Assembly (NCBI GenBank): GCA_958298945.1
Contig: OY282605.1
Span: forward strand, 26,018,811-26,082,810
Origin: Atherix ibis
Lineage: Eukaryota; Arthropoda; Insecta; Diptera; Athericidae
Length of the DNA stretch: 64,000 nucleotides
Reading direction: 5' to 3'
The position numbers and the translations under genes are program-made. The notes beneath the pieces were generated by a model, which saw nothing but the letters and a program-made list of their open reading frames with translations, searched no databases and was not told the DNA's origin. Positions 34,379-46,429 of this stretch are shown one piece after another. The stretch's first letter is position 1; each line of letters opens with the position of its first letter.

Positions 34379-35494
34379 CCAGGTTTATAAGCTTAAATCC
34401 GCTGTTTGGTCATAGATGGCGTGAGTGAGCGTATTAAGCTACCATTGGCACGCCATACTTTTTAATTATTATTTTGACATCTGTCAACATTAATCAGTGT
34501 ACATTGTTAGCAATTTCGTACAACAACATACATTTTTCCTTTGGTAATCATGTCTAGTTTTGTGCCAGAAAAAGAGCATATGCGGGAAGCTCTGCTTTTC
34601 TGCTTCAATTTGAAGAAATCGGCTGCCGAATCGCATCGAATACTTATGAGGGTCTATGGTGACAGTGCTTTATCGGAAACAATGTGCCGAGATTGGATTC
34701 GTCGGTTTAAAGACGGAAATTTGACTTGTGGGACAAGAAACGTGAAAATTGGCTTAGGAAAGATTAGGGACCATCAATTGCAGGCTCTTTTGGACGAAGA
34801 CGATACCCAATCACAAAAAATGCTCGGAGAGCAATTGAGTGTTACTCAACCAGCCATTTCCATGAGGAATATTGAAAAGCTGGGAAGATGTGTGACGCAT
34901 GAATTGAACGATAGGCAGATGGAGCGACCCCAAAACACATGCAAAAGCCTGCTCGCCAGACGAAAAACGAAGTCGTTCCTGCATCGGATTGTGACAGGCA
35001 ATGAAAAGTGGATATATTTCGAGAATCCTAAACGCAAGAAATCTTGGGTTGATCCCAGCCAACCATCAACATCTTCCCCAAGACCAAATCGCTTCGGACG
35101 GAAGACGATGCTGTGCGTTTGGTGGGATGAGCAGGGTATAATCTACTATGAGATGCTGAAACCTGGTGAAACTGTCAATGCCCACGGCTACCACCAACAA
35201 CTGATCAAATTGCATCGTGCTCTGCGTGAAAAAAGGACAGATTATCAACAAGGACATGACAAGCTGATTTTCCTCCACGATAACGCACCATCAAAAATGG
35301 TCCGAAACTGCTACCCCACCCCGCTTATTCACCAAACCTGGCCCATTCTGACTACCACCTGTTTTACGATGGGCCATGTGCTCGCTGAGCAGCACTTCGC
35401 TTCTTACGAAAATATCTGAAAATGGCTTGATGAGTGGTTTGCCTCGAAAGAGAAGGAATTTTTTTTGGCGTGGTATCCATAAATTGCCTGAGAG
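34379..35494 (+). mobile_element. Mauritiana-type mariner, 3' truncated
   Basis: The 5' end ccaggtttataagcttaaat starts at 34379 after TA. Similarity to the copy at 9417-10613 stops at about 35494 (cctgagag), so the 3' coding end and inverted repeat are gone. It sits inside a family D relic. Confidence 0.88.
34550..35419 (+). pseudogene. Mauritiana-type mariner transposase pseudogene, long open frame
   Basis: ATG at 34550 (MSSFVPEKEHMREALLFCFN, the Mos1-type N-terminus). It stays open for 289 residues against about 345 in the family. It contains LQALLDEDDTQSQK and the linker as CVTHELNDRQME (normally WVPHEL). The block at the first catalytic residue reads VTGNEKW, so the aspartate is asparagine. 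FLHDNAPS carries the second catalytic aspartate. After that, small deletions remove the following helix and shift the frame, so YSPDLAPSDYH and the third aspartate are not read. The stop is at 35417-35419. It is inactive despite the long frame. Confidence 0.88.
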
Positions 35495-35600
35495 AAATAA
35501 TTTTTATGCAGTTATTTATGAGATTTTAGGGCTGAATATAGTAGAAATTTTCGTTATTGTCGTAATTCATCGGTGAAGAAAATGTTATCCTTCTAAAAAA

Positions 35601-38143
35601 CGAAACGCGGCTATCGTAAAATCAATAATTTTCTTGAAAGTTTTTAGTTTAATTTGATCAATAGACAATCTATAATATCAAATGACAATTTTAAATCTAA
35701 ACAATTTTTATCTTAATTTATATATATGTGCTTAGCAACTGTAAAAAATCAGGACTATACTATTCAAATGGTAAAATTAATAATTCTCCATAATTCTCCG
35801 CAAGAAAAGGTATCTTAGTGGCAATATTTATTGAGGTAGAGATATTCAAAAGTATTAAATTTATTTTCTTCTATTTTTCTTATAAAGTGTGGAAATTATA
35901 GTAAAAAAAACATAATCAAATTTACTTATACTAAATGAAAAATTTAAAAAAAAACATCATTTTCAAATATTACGTAACTTCGAGTGCAAACATCAGTGAA
36001 TCTGAAAAATCTCTCTAAGAAAATACAAAATGAATGACTGAAAAATCCTCTAAGAAAATACAAAATTTGAATAAATTTTTGTAAGTGGAAAAAAACTTGT
36101 TATAAATATACAAAATTCCATATAATCAATTAATTGTTTATAGCACATAAATAGTATATTTTCAATAATGTTAACTGCATTATGATGGACAAAATACTGA
36201 ATATGAGGTTAAAATGGGATTGGCAAAATGATCGTTGTGCATGTCATTTTCTTTTTAACTCTATAATCTTCTCCATAGCTTAGGGTAGCTATTTAAAAAA
36301 AAAGTACTCTAAAGAGAATGTAAAGTCAATGTAAGATCAAGAGAAAATACACAAGAAGAATTGATGGACGTGATTTAAAGAGGAGTAACGTATTGGGGAT
36401 CGTTGCATTGGAAGATGAGCATTAACGCGGCGAATATGGACCACAGGCATACGTTAGGATATGCTGTGTGTTTTTTCCGCTGTCAGATACAATAAAATGA
36501 AACATTGTAGCCCTTATGAGGTTTTTTTTTGTATCGAAGCGGAAACATTGAAAGAGCAGAAAAAGATACTTTAACGGCTGAGTGACGGACTGACTGGCTG
36601 CCGATTATAATCATCAGCACTTATGGTGAATCCAGGCGTCATCAGGGGATCATCATGATTAACAGGCAGAAATCTTCTTCTTTTCGTATGTGTCCTGGTT
36701 CGAATAGCTCTAATCAAAACTTGTATGTTTTCATATTGCGAACAGGCCTCATCAATGTTTCAAATAATCAGAGTAAAAAGTTTTTATTTTGTTTTTATTT
36801 TTTTTTATGCAATTTTTCAAACAGTTACTCACTAATATTACAGCTACATTATAAATACCGTCTACCTGCTGTGTACTATTTTACCGTCGATTTTGAAATT
36901 TCAACTCGATCATAAGCGGTTGCTCACTACACCATCCGAGCAATCAGTGGACCACTTAATGGTTTTTTGAAACGAACATTTTGAGTGTTCTTACTTCTAG
37001 CTAACCGATCTTGTCCATGGGTTTCCGAAAAAGGGGCGAACATCGCACGTCAGATCTTTTACTTTAACTGCGTGTGAGGTATGTGTATCGCCAGCCAGCC
37101 AACACTGGTAGCTAATGATTATTCACGATAAATGCTAATAACAGCTTTTTCATACTTACAACTGTTTGATTATGAAGAAAGTTTTAACCTTCTGAGATCA
37201 ATTAAGTTCGGAGCCTTTTTTTTTATCCACTTCCCAACAACATCTACTTCCCAACAGTCACTGCTAACTTTTTGTTTTTGTAAATGCTCTGTTAAAAGCT
37301 AGTTTTTCTAAAGCTATTTTCTTAATTTATTGACCAAAAAAAAAAAAACAACTTTGAATATTAAGAAAATATATTTGCTGTATGAGCTAAGCTCAAAGCA
37401 GGTCGGGAGCATATTAAAGAAAATCTATAATTTTTAGCTCAGTCTAGATTAAAGTTAGTGAAAAGTGTAGAGCGTGAGAAACTATAACATTAAAAATTCT
37501 GTTCTATTTAATTAGTAGCAGATAATATCGATCAGAATAAGTTTTTGTTACAAATTTAAGTTGTAACAAAAACTTATATTTTGCAATATAAAAATTCTTA
37601 GAAATTTCTTCTTAATTTTCATAAATTTTTTTTTAACTTTTAAAAGATCAATTTTAGATAAAATCTATTAAATTAGAAGTTTGATAAATTAAATAATGCA
37701 TTTTGATATAGACAAAATTAAGGTTTTTACCAATTTGAAATGCAAAAAAAAAATCGATTTCCGAATATATTTTAAAGTTCAATTTGGAAAAAAAAAATTT
37801 ATGAAAATTTACCGTGTGAATAGAAATTGAAGCAGAAAATGTTAACACGAAATTATTTTTAAGAGATGGGATGGGTTTTTATAAATACAGAATTTTTTCT
37901 TGTCATTTTTGCTGATCAGATTAAGTATGTTAATGGTCTGGCGTTATTTGGTTAAAATTTAGTTTTGAATTTACACTCTGATATCACGTATTCTATATAA
38001 TAATTATTTATATAGAAAACTTTCTAAAAAATCAATTAATTAAAAAAATTTGGCCAGTTTTAACTGTTTTTCGGGTATTAAAAGTAACTGTCTGCAACAA
38101 ATTAAGATTTGAGAATTTTAAAAAAAAAATATAAAGTTTCTTA
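35601..38143. other. Non-coding stretch with a complex island
   Basis: AT-rich except 36330-37110, which is more complex (ggactgactggctgccg near 36588). Open stretches 36655-36915 plus and 37654-37848 minus are unrecognised. It contains the hairpin at 37537-37577. Confidence 0.4.
37537..37577. repeat. Perfect 17-bp inverted repeat with 7-nt loop
   Basis: ataagtttttgttacaa (37537-37553) and ttgtaacaaaaacttat (37561-37577) are exact complements around atttaag. Confidence 0.92.
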
Positions 38144-39918
38144 TGAGGTATAGCAGAAAAGTAATGATACTGATTTTTTTTATACGTCAAAAATAACCCC
38201 ATCAAAGTAAAAAATTTCTCAAAACTCGTGCAGAAGTATTGTAATTTAGATTGAATTGCTTCTCGGACTGTTAAGCCATCCTGATAAAACCACATGTCGT
38301 CCACATAATTATCTTTTAATTTAGGTACAAAAAACTGGTAAGAAGAATAGTCCGATAAAGCCTCCAGCCCAAAATCTGCACCCAAAAGTAACGCGTTGTA
38401 GATGGATTTGTTTCTCAACAATCACTCGTGAATTTTCTGAACCACAAATGCGACAATTTTTTCCACAAGATGAAAATGAGCCTCATCGCTGAAGGTTCCA
38501 TCATTCATTCAACAAACTCCATTCGCTATGCTTGGTCAGTAGGCTTTCGTTCTTGACTCAATGGAACTTTGTCAGCACGGAGCTTCAAATCTTTCGTGAA
38601 AATACGCAATAGACAGCTTCTGGTAATGTACAATTTATCAGCACGGTGCCGAATTGATGTTTCTAAAGACCCTTAGTAATACTCTCACGGCTTGCTTTAA
38701 TGCTTTGTATTATAATCGATCTAGATTTTATACGAAAATTGCGAACAGTAGCTGCCAAACCTTAATTATTTTTTAAAATATTGCTCAACAATGAAAATAT
38801 TTTTAATAATTTTAAACTATCAGCTATCACGCTATATATTTTTTTCATTGGTAACACTTTACCGGACAAATGACGCAAAATTCAAATTTGAAAGGCTTTA
38901 ACTGAAAACGGCTTCAGCTCCTCGTTTACACTCCTTTGAGTCCTATCGATAGTAGCAAGATAACGTCCTTTCTTGAGGAATTAAAAAACGTGTTATTATC
39001 TTGGGGAACAAAAAAAAAAAGATACACGGACTTTGATCAGGTAAATTGATGGAGGGAGGGAGGAATAGGGGAAATGCAGTCATTACTTTTCCCGACAAAA
39101 ACTCGTCGATGGAGATGGTCGTGTCACAGGGGGCATTGGAATAGTGCCTCCAATGTTCAATCTGATGTGAATCACCCTTTTTCTGAGCTCTTCAAGGGCT
39201 CTCTCTCATTCCGTATTGATAATGCAAAGAACCCTTTTTATGAGTATTTCCAGGATTCTTTTTACAGAAAACTTGGTCGACAAAAAATGATCATTTCAAG
39301 GACCTTTTATATTAATCAACGGTGTGACCTTAAAAAAGCCTCACTCATTCCAAATTGTCATTAGTTTCAAACATTCTGGCAACCTTGTTTCTCAGCATTT
39401 TTTATGCTTCAAACGAATATTCTCAAAATAATACCAGACTTATTTTACGACCAGTCCATAGACTTATTTTACGACCAGAACCAAGTGAGACTTTTATAAA
39501 TTGTTTTATTTTACGAAATTCAAGTAGTAACAACCCCTAATCCCCAATCTCAGCGCATATGGCAAGAACAAAATAGAGGAGACTTTTTCTTTTTTTTATA
39601 GAAATGACTCCCGGTACCTTTTTATTTAAGAAGTAAGGTTCGGTACCATTTAAAAAAAAATCCCTGGTTTTAATTGTTAGGGTTTTCTCTGGGGGAGGTT
39701 CGTCTTTCACTGTTTCTCGCCTCGCCAAAAATTCTTTATACCACCAAACAATTTGTGCTTTTCATAAGGGTCATTACTATAGGCTCATTCATCAAGCTCT
39801 TTTTGCGGATTTACCAAGCTTAACACGAAATTTCCTATAGCAAAATAACCTCGCACTAGGTTGCCACACTGCTTTCAGTGAGATACTGAAATGTCATTAC
39901 TTTTCTGTCACACCTCGT
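38144..39918 (-). mobile_element. Composite transposon relic (family K ends, DDE insert)
   Basis: The ends tgaggtatagcagaaaagta (from 38144) and attacttttctgtcacacct (to 39918) are inverted partners, flanked by TA at 38142-38143 and 39919-39920. From about 38880 to 39360 minus-strand family K remnants occur: KGRYLATIDRTQRSVNEE at about 38920-38975, and the catalytic block (TISIDEFLSGK) at about 39080-39130. From about 38160 to 38560 a different DDE transposase relic is present. At 1.78 kb it is longer than a simple mariner, which fits an older element with a second one inserted or fused. Confidence 0.6.
38160..38560 (-). pseudogene. DDE transposase relic (DEAHF / WFYQDG type)
   Basis: The minus strand reads FSDEAHFHLVEKIVAFVVQKI at about 38430-38495 and, after a stop, DDMWFYQDGLTVREAIQSK at about 38240-38300. 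In relatives known from arthropods these are DEAHF and WFQQDGATCHTAREAIQ, the first and second catalytic regions of a Tc1/mariner-superfamily DDE transposase. Here the second motif has lost ATCH. The open stretch ends at 38032 inside non-coding sequence. It may belong to family D, since DEAHF is shared, but its ends were not identified. Confidence 0.6.
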
Positions 39919-39920
39919 TA

Positions 39921-41039
39921 TATTTAAAAAAAATTAATTTTAAATATTTCTAAAAGAAAAATGGACATATTTAATAAAATCTGACTTTATAAAAACTTAA
40001 ATAATAAATACTCGTAAATAAATATTAAGAAACATTTTTTAGTTTGATTATTATTTTTATTTATTGAGATCCAGTTTTTTTTTTTAAAATGCTATACATT
40101 TTTTATTTAAGTACAAGTTTTTTAGAGGATCTTTAGGAAAAATTCCAAATATTTTGCTTTAAAAAAAAATTTTATACAAAACTTGTGCCTCTAATTAGAA
40201 AAGATGCTCATCAACCTTGAGGATATATTTTAATTAATCTAAAGTAGTTCTTATCGGTTTCAATATCAGGTTAGATATTATTAAATTTTGCAAAAATATT
40301 AATTTTATTATAATTTTTTGAATTGTTATTTGCTTTAGTTTCAATTTTTATTTTTAGTATACACATAAATGCTAAAGTTATCAATAAGATTATCTTAAAG
40401 TTTGTGCTTCCGTAAAAACTTCACCTTTGCAGTTATGAAATATTGATTAAAATCGTTGATAACTGAATAAATTCCGAACTGAATTTTAGTAAATTCCTAA
40501 AAAGATTTTATCTCGTTTTATTTTGATTTAATTAATTATTTATAGTAGAAAAAGTTGTTTGGAATTTTTTATTTATGAATGAAATGATTGTTTTTCCACA
40601 ATTTTATTTTTATTTTGCTTTTAGCATTTAATCTATAAAAATTGAATAAAATATTTTTTTTTCGAATTGTTAATAGAAAATTGCCTACTATTATAATTTT
40701 TTGTTGACATTTTTAGAATCGGTTTTGTTAATTTATTTACATAGGAAAAATTTAAGTTCTGTAAAAATATTCTCCAGATAAGCATAATTTTCTAAATATT
40801 AAGAAAATATTCTTGATAATTGATTTTTACAAAAGAATTTCTATAATTTCTTTATGCTACGTTTTATACATTTTTTTATGTAGAAAAAAAGGTTTTATAT
40901 ATTTTCTTATGTAGAAAAATATTCCTGTTACAGTTTAAAAAGTATTGCTATATCATTTAGAAGTTTTCTTAATAAATGTATATTCTTTGAGATAGTTTTT
41001 TTTTTAGTTTAGAAGTTTAATAAACTAAACAAAAAACAA
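39921..41039. other. AT-rich non-coding stretch
   Basis: No gene or transposon end was identified. Confidence 0.45.
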
Positions 41040-42886
41040 AATTACCATAATTACGGCTCTTAAAACTTACACATAATATAAAAAAAGTGTTTACGCAGGC
41101 AATCATTAAAATTTTGAGCATTTAAAAACCAACATTCGTAAAGTAACCCAAAATGTGCGAAAAAGTCATCAAAATTTTCATTAAAAGGGTCGACTTCTCG
41201 ATCAATAAAATTCATCAAAATTTTTCTTAAAAGAATCGACTCCTCAATTATCAAAAGTCACCAAAATTTTCCTTAAAAGGATTGACTCCTCGATCATCAA
41301 AAAACATCAACATTTTTTTTTATAAGAATCGACTACTCGATCATCAAAAATCATTAAAATTTTCCTCAAAAGTACCGATGCTCCATTAACAAAAATCATC
41401 AAAATTTTCCTTAGAAGAATCGACTCCTCAATTATTAAAAGTCACCAAAATTTTCCTTAAAAGGATCAACTCCTCGATCATCAAAAAAACATCAACATTT
41501 TTTTATAAGGATCGACTCCTCAATTATCAAAAGTCAGCAAAATTTTCCTTAAAAGGATTAACTCCTCGATCATCAAAAAACATCAAAATTTTTTTATAAG
41601 GATCAACTCCTCGGTCTGCAAAAATCATCAAGATTTTTTTTAAAAGGATGGACTACTCGATAATCAAAAATCATCAAAATTTTTTTTAAAATAATCGACT
41701 CCTCGATCATCAAAAGTTATCAAACATTTTTCTTAAAAGGATCGACTCCTCGATTATCAAAAATCATCAAAATTTTCCTTAAAAGGACCATTAAAACTCC
41801 GCGATCATCAAAAGTGATCAAAAGTATCGACTCTGCGATCATCAAAAATCATCAATATTTTTTTAAAAAGAATCGACTCTTCGATCATGAAAAGTCATAA
41901 ACAATTTCCTTAAAAGAATCGACTCCGCGAACATCAAAATTCATCAAAATTTTCCTTAAAAGAATCGACTCCTCAATTATTAAAAGTCACCAAAATTTTC
42001 CTTAAAAGGATCGACTCCCCGATCATCAAAAATCATCAAAATTTTTTCTATAAGAATTGACTACTCGATCATCAAAAATCATTAAAATTTTCCTCAAAAG
42101 TACCGATGCTCGATCATCAAAAATCATCAAAATTTTCCTTAGAAGGATCGACTCCTCAATTATCAAAAGTCACCAAAATTTTCCTTAAAATGATCGACTC
42201 CTAGATCATCAAAAGTCATTAAGGTTTTTTTAAGAAGATGGACTCCTCGATCATCAGAAATCATCAAAATTTTTTTTATGAGGATTGACTCCTCGAACAT
42301 CAAAAGTAATCAAAGTTTTCCTCAACAGGATCGACTCCTCGATCATCAAAAGTCATCAAAATTTTTTTTATAAGAATCGACTTCTCGATCATCAAAAGTC
42401 ATAAAAATTTTCTTAAAATAATCGACTCCTCAATTATCAAAAATCACCAAAATTTTCTTTAAAAGGATCGACTCCTGGATCATCAGAAATCATTAAGGTT
42501 TTTTTTAAAACAGATGGACTCCTTTTAAAAAAGATGGATAAAAAATCATCAAAATTTTTTTTTATAAGGATCGACTCCTCGATCATCAAAAATCATCAAG
42601 ATTGTTTTTATGAGGATCGACTCCTTGATCATCAAAAGTCATCAAAATTTTCCTTAAAAGAATCGACTACGCGAACAACAAAAGTCATCAAAATTTTCCT
42701 TAAAATCATCGACTCTTTGATGATCAAAAATTATCACAAATTTCCTTAAAATGATCGACTCCTTGATTGAAATAAAAATAGCTTCAGATCTGTTTTTTTT
42801 ATTAAAAATTAAAAATAGTTTGAACTTAAAAAAATGTTTTATTCAAATTTGACAGTACTATCGAAAGCACAAATTGGATAACGCTT
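41040..42886 (+). mobile_element. Family D relic containing an expanded satellite
   Basis: Plus-strand family D coding remnants precede the satellite: VYAGN near 41089 and EHLKTNIRKV at about 41117-41148, leading into gtgcgaaaaagtcatcaaaa. The satellite fills about 41155-42770. After it the terminus gcacaaattggataac at about 42868-42883 matches, in inverse, the gttatccaatttg end of other copies. So the array lies between the C-terminal coding region and the end of one transposon copy. Confidence 0.65.
41155..42770. repeat. About 46-bp satellite derived from transposase C-terminal codons
   Basis: About 35 units with a core of cgactcctcgatcatcaaaa followed by gtcatcaaaattttccttaa and aaggat. 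Units vary in length by deletions. Read in frame, a unit gives EKVIKIFLKRIDSS-like sequence, matching the family D transposase C-terminus (EKVIKNYLKRND at 33990-34060 minus, WVIKNYPKRI at about 1070-1100). The array starts exactly where that segment should be in the copy that holds it. Confidence 0.85.
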
Positions 42887-43872
42887 TATAAGAAGTGTGG
42901 AATAGGGGAAATAGCGGTTTTGAAAAAATGACTATGAGACGGGAGATGAAATACCTCAACTCTCACCTACAACTGTCCATCGTGGTCAATTCCACCAATT
43001 TTTTTCTCTCGTTGGTCCCTTATTTTGGGTTCCGGTTTTTTATTTATAAGAAATTTTCTCTTGTTTCCAATTTTTATCCTAGTTCCAATTGTTATACCTT
43101 TCATAATCATCCTTTATTACCTATTCCCACCTTATCCTAAATTTTTTTTTTTTTTGAATAATAATTTATTTTAACACTTTCTGATATCTGCAAACAAATA
43201 AATTTATGTACATTTGGTTAGAAAATCTAGAATGTTACCATGATATCATAAAATAAAAATATTCAAGATGAAAAAAAAGACAAAAGCACTATTTGAAGGA
43301 GCGCTTCCTTTTTGTGTATCCTGAGAATATTAAAAGCTTCCAGATTGAGTAATAGTTTGGTAGATATTCTTATATGGAAAAATCTGTTTTTATTTTATAA
43401 TAAACCAATTTATCAACAAAAAAAGTTTTAGACTATCGATCAATTTATCCAAAAAAAATTCTTAATATCGACCAATTTATTTTACCACTGAATTTTTAAG
43501 ATAGAAAAAAAACTTTGGAAAAGAACTAAATTAGTTCAGAAATTTTTCATTTGAATTCGATACACTTCTAATGAACTAACATTTTTTAAGATATAGTTTG
43601 ACTATTGGACTCAAGATCTTTTCAAAATTGGATCCCGACAAGAAATGGAACTGATGAGGAATTTTTAGCTTTAAAACGACCGCATTCTTATTCCAAACAG
43701 AATTATTTCTTTTTTAACTTTAGAAATTAATGGATGGATTTTTCCACTTCTTCTTTTTCTTCATTTGATTTTTCGAGTGCTATAATTAATCAAAACTTTT
43801 AAAGGTATTAATTCTTTTTGACTTTAAGCTACAAATTATTTCATATTTATTTAATCTTTTTTTCTTGTGCTT

Positions 43873-43903
<31 letters not shown>

Positions 43904-45263
43904 TATAATTATTATTATTGGTATTGCTATGATTATTATTATTTATGATTTGAACGATTTATTTGGTGTTGTTCATTTTGGTTCATCGTTTACCTTTGAT
44001 CTGTTTACAATCTTTGTTGAAGATTCTATTATGTACACATATGTGTGTGGATTCATTCAATTTACAACGATCGAAGAGAGAAGAAATTGTTTGAAGTGAT
44101 ATTCGAAGTATTTTTTTACATCATCTTAAGAGGTTATTTCTTAAACTGGCTTTGACCCAAAACAGTTTCAAGAAATTTGAATGACTACAACAACGCATTG
44201 GAACAAAACTTCTTATATCTTATTCTTCTTTCTAGTCCTCAAGACTCTACTCCACGTCTATTATTATAAAGATTAGGTGTTTTTTTTGTTGCCTAATACT
44301 TCAAAGAACTTAAGATTTTCTGTTTGATCCATAACACTCACCTTTGGAGTCCTCTCTAGGCAGTTGTAATGATAAATGACTTTATTATAAGGAATACCTT
44401 TCAGAGAAGAAGAATTATGTATAAATGTTCAAAACACTCGTAGTTTACGACTGAACTAGAAAAATCATCCATTATTTGTTTATGTGCTCTAAATCGTTTT
44501 CAAAAGGTTTTTTTTTTTAAATATTGTATTATTATTAAGATGAAAATCTACAACGAAAGAATAGATAATATATAGAATTTGGTCTAGACGAGATGTGATA
44601 GTCTATTGAATATGATCTGATATTATTGAATCGGTTTTTAATCTTAAAAAATAGAATAGTTTTTAATGGTATACTTTTAAATTTTATTATATATTAAGAA
44701 TATTTTTTTCCTCATACATTTTCGGTTATTTTTATAATATTTTTAATACCATATTTTACCATTTTTATGATGCGTTAAAAAAACTATGTTCCCATTTTTT
44801 GAATATTTTCCAAAGGTTTTTTTTTAAAATTATTTTTTTGGAAATTTATGCTAAAAACTTCTTAACAGAAAAACTATTCAAATCTTTTAATTAGAATAAT
44901 TTGTGAGCTACTCGTAATAATAAAAAATTATAATTTTTTTTATGCAATTAGTTACAAAAATTCTATTTGAAAATATGTTCAGCTAAATAATTTGTAGGTT
45001 TTTTTCATATAAAATATTAATGAAAATAAATCTTTTTTTTTTTGGAACAATATTGAATTATGAAGATTTACTTATACTTAATGTAAGCGGCATAATATAT
45101 CATTTTGATAGATAGTACCCAATTCTATGAATAGTAATTATTTTTTTACTACATTATTTAAAAGCATCTTTATTTTGGGCATATTTGAAAATTATAAATC
45201 CCTCGGTTTTAATTTATTTTAAATATCTTTAACTATATTTATAGTAAAAACCGAATTTAGATA
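42887..45263. other. AT-rich non-coding stretch
   Basis: No gene was recognised. The open stretch 42895-43140 starts with a non-ATG codon and has no domain. The one at 43818-44099 is built on an ATT microsatellite. Some complexity lies at 44100-44420. Confidence 0.4.
43874..43921. repeat. ATT trinucleotide microsatellite
   Basis: About 15 att units with one ataatt interruption. Confidence 0.95.
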
Positions 45264-46423
45264 CGAGAATCGTTCAATAAGTCCTAAGAAAATCCAAGAA
45301 ATTGCGCTCGTAGTGTCGGTTTTTTTGTAATTAGCATTATCGACAGTAAAGCTGTCATCAAACATCTCCATTTGAAAGGCTTAAACCCGAAAGAAATCAA
45401 AGCCGAGTTGGATGCAGTTCATGGCACATCTGAACCTGTGTTTGCGACGGCTAAAAATTGGGTGAATGAATTTTAACGTGGCCGTTCATCCACAAAAGAT
45501 GAACATCGTTCAGGACGCCCAGTTGAGGTGTCTACTCCTGAAATCATCGACAAAATCCACGATCTGATTTTGAACAATCGGCGAATTAAAGTGCGCGAAT
45601 TAGTTGAGGCCACGGGCATGTCACAAGGTACAGTCGCTTCAATTTTGCAAAAATTTCGGCAAGATGGGTGCCGCGTTTGCTCTCAGAGGAGAATAAGCGC
45701 AATCGTGTAGTGGACTCTGAGGCTATGTTGGCACTCTTTCATCGCAATCCTGCCGAATTCCTTCATCGATATGTCACTGTGGACAAAACCTGGATACACT
45801 ACTACACTCCAGAAACGAAGAGACAGTCATCACAGTGGATTTTCAAGGGTGAACGGGCTCCGAAGAAGGCAAAAACTGTGCCATCGGCCGGCAAGGTGAT
45901 GGCCACGGTCTTTTGGGATTCGCAGGGCATCATTTTTATCGACTACTTGGAAAAAGGAAAAACAATAACAGGAGCGTATTACGCGTCGTTATTGCAATGG
46001 TTGAGCGAGGAAATCAAAGAGAAATGCCCCCATCTGAAGAAAAAAAAATCCTCTTGCATCAGGACAATGCGCGTGTGCACACCTGCGCTGTTTCCATGGC
46101 CAAAATTGTGGAATTGAGAATGGAATTGTTGCAGCATCCCGCTTATTTACCAGATTTGGCCCCGAGCGACTATTTTATTTTCCCCAATCTGAAGAAATGG
46201 CTTGGCGGACGACGGTTCACTTCCAACGAGGACGTCATTGCTCAAACGGATGAGTATTTTGCAGAACTTCCGAAATCCTATTTTTTGGACGGGATAAAAA
46301 TTTTGGAAAAACGGTTGGGAAAGTGTATAGAGCTAAAAGGAGACTATGTTGAAAAATAAATTTTTTTTTTTTAAAATACAGTTTTCTTTCATTTTTTTCT
46401 AAGGACTTATTGAACGACCCTCG
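45264..46423 (+). mobile_element. Family C mariner copy C2, both ends, 5' coding deletion
   Basis: The ends are cgagaatcgttcaataagtc (from 45264) and gacttattgaacgaccctcg (to 46423), flanked by TA at 45262-45263 and 46424-46425. At 1160 bp it is about 120 bp shorter than C1 and C3. Compared with C3, the sequence between the leader and gctgtcatcaaacatctcca is missing, which removes the start codon. Confidence 0.92.
45350..46359 (+). pseudogene. Family C mariner transposase pseudogene (C2)
   Basis: The start codon and first dozen residues are deleted. The frame breaks at gaattttaacg (about 45470), where C1 and C3 have gaatttaaacg. A 19-20 nt deletion near 45648 removes HEKLSVKK. This copy has an A4 run after RSST (45494-45497) and so keeps STKDEHRSGRP in frame, unlike C1 and C3. 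YVTVDKTWIHYY shows E to K next to the first catalytic aspartate. The A9 run before HQDNARVH (about 46039-46048) shifts the frame, as in the other two copies. YLPDLAPSDY and the C-terminus ELKGDYVEK with TAA at 46357-46359 are intact. Confidence 0.88.
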
Positions 46424-46429
46424 TAATAA

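Larger units (their letters stand above)
33846..35600 (-). mobile_element. Family D DDE transposon relic split by a mauritiana mariner
   Basis: The left terminus is ttatccaatttgtaatttgg at about 33857-33876. The minus strand of 33990-34280 encodes AISRFGNVN, then after a stop PPRL, SLDFFL, HLKFNTHQVMANLRQEVSEK and VIKNYLKRND, which is the clearest C-terminal region of this family in the window. The mauritiana element inserts at 34379. After it, at about 35550-35575, the minus strand reads DNIFFTDE, the upstream DEAHF-type motif. Both sides belong to one ancestral copy. Confidence 0.65.

Noticed and set aside
34550..35419. Second functional transposase because of its 289-codon open frame
   Set aside because: The first catalytic aspartate is asparagine (TGNEKW), the linker WVPHEL is altered, and the third catalytic motif is lost by deletion and frameshift.
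36701..36715. tRNA T-arm-like string ctggttcgaatagc
   Set aside because: No acceptor stem or anticodon arm could be paired around it.
41060..42749. Open stretches at 41060-41254 minus and 42534-42749 plus as genes
   Set aside because: Both are made largely of the 46-bp satellite or its edge and repeat its period.
43818..44099. 93-codon open stretch with a hydrophobic isoleucine run
   Set aside because: The run is the translation of an ATT microsatellite. It looks like a membrane segment only by composition.
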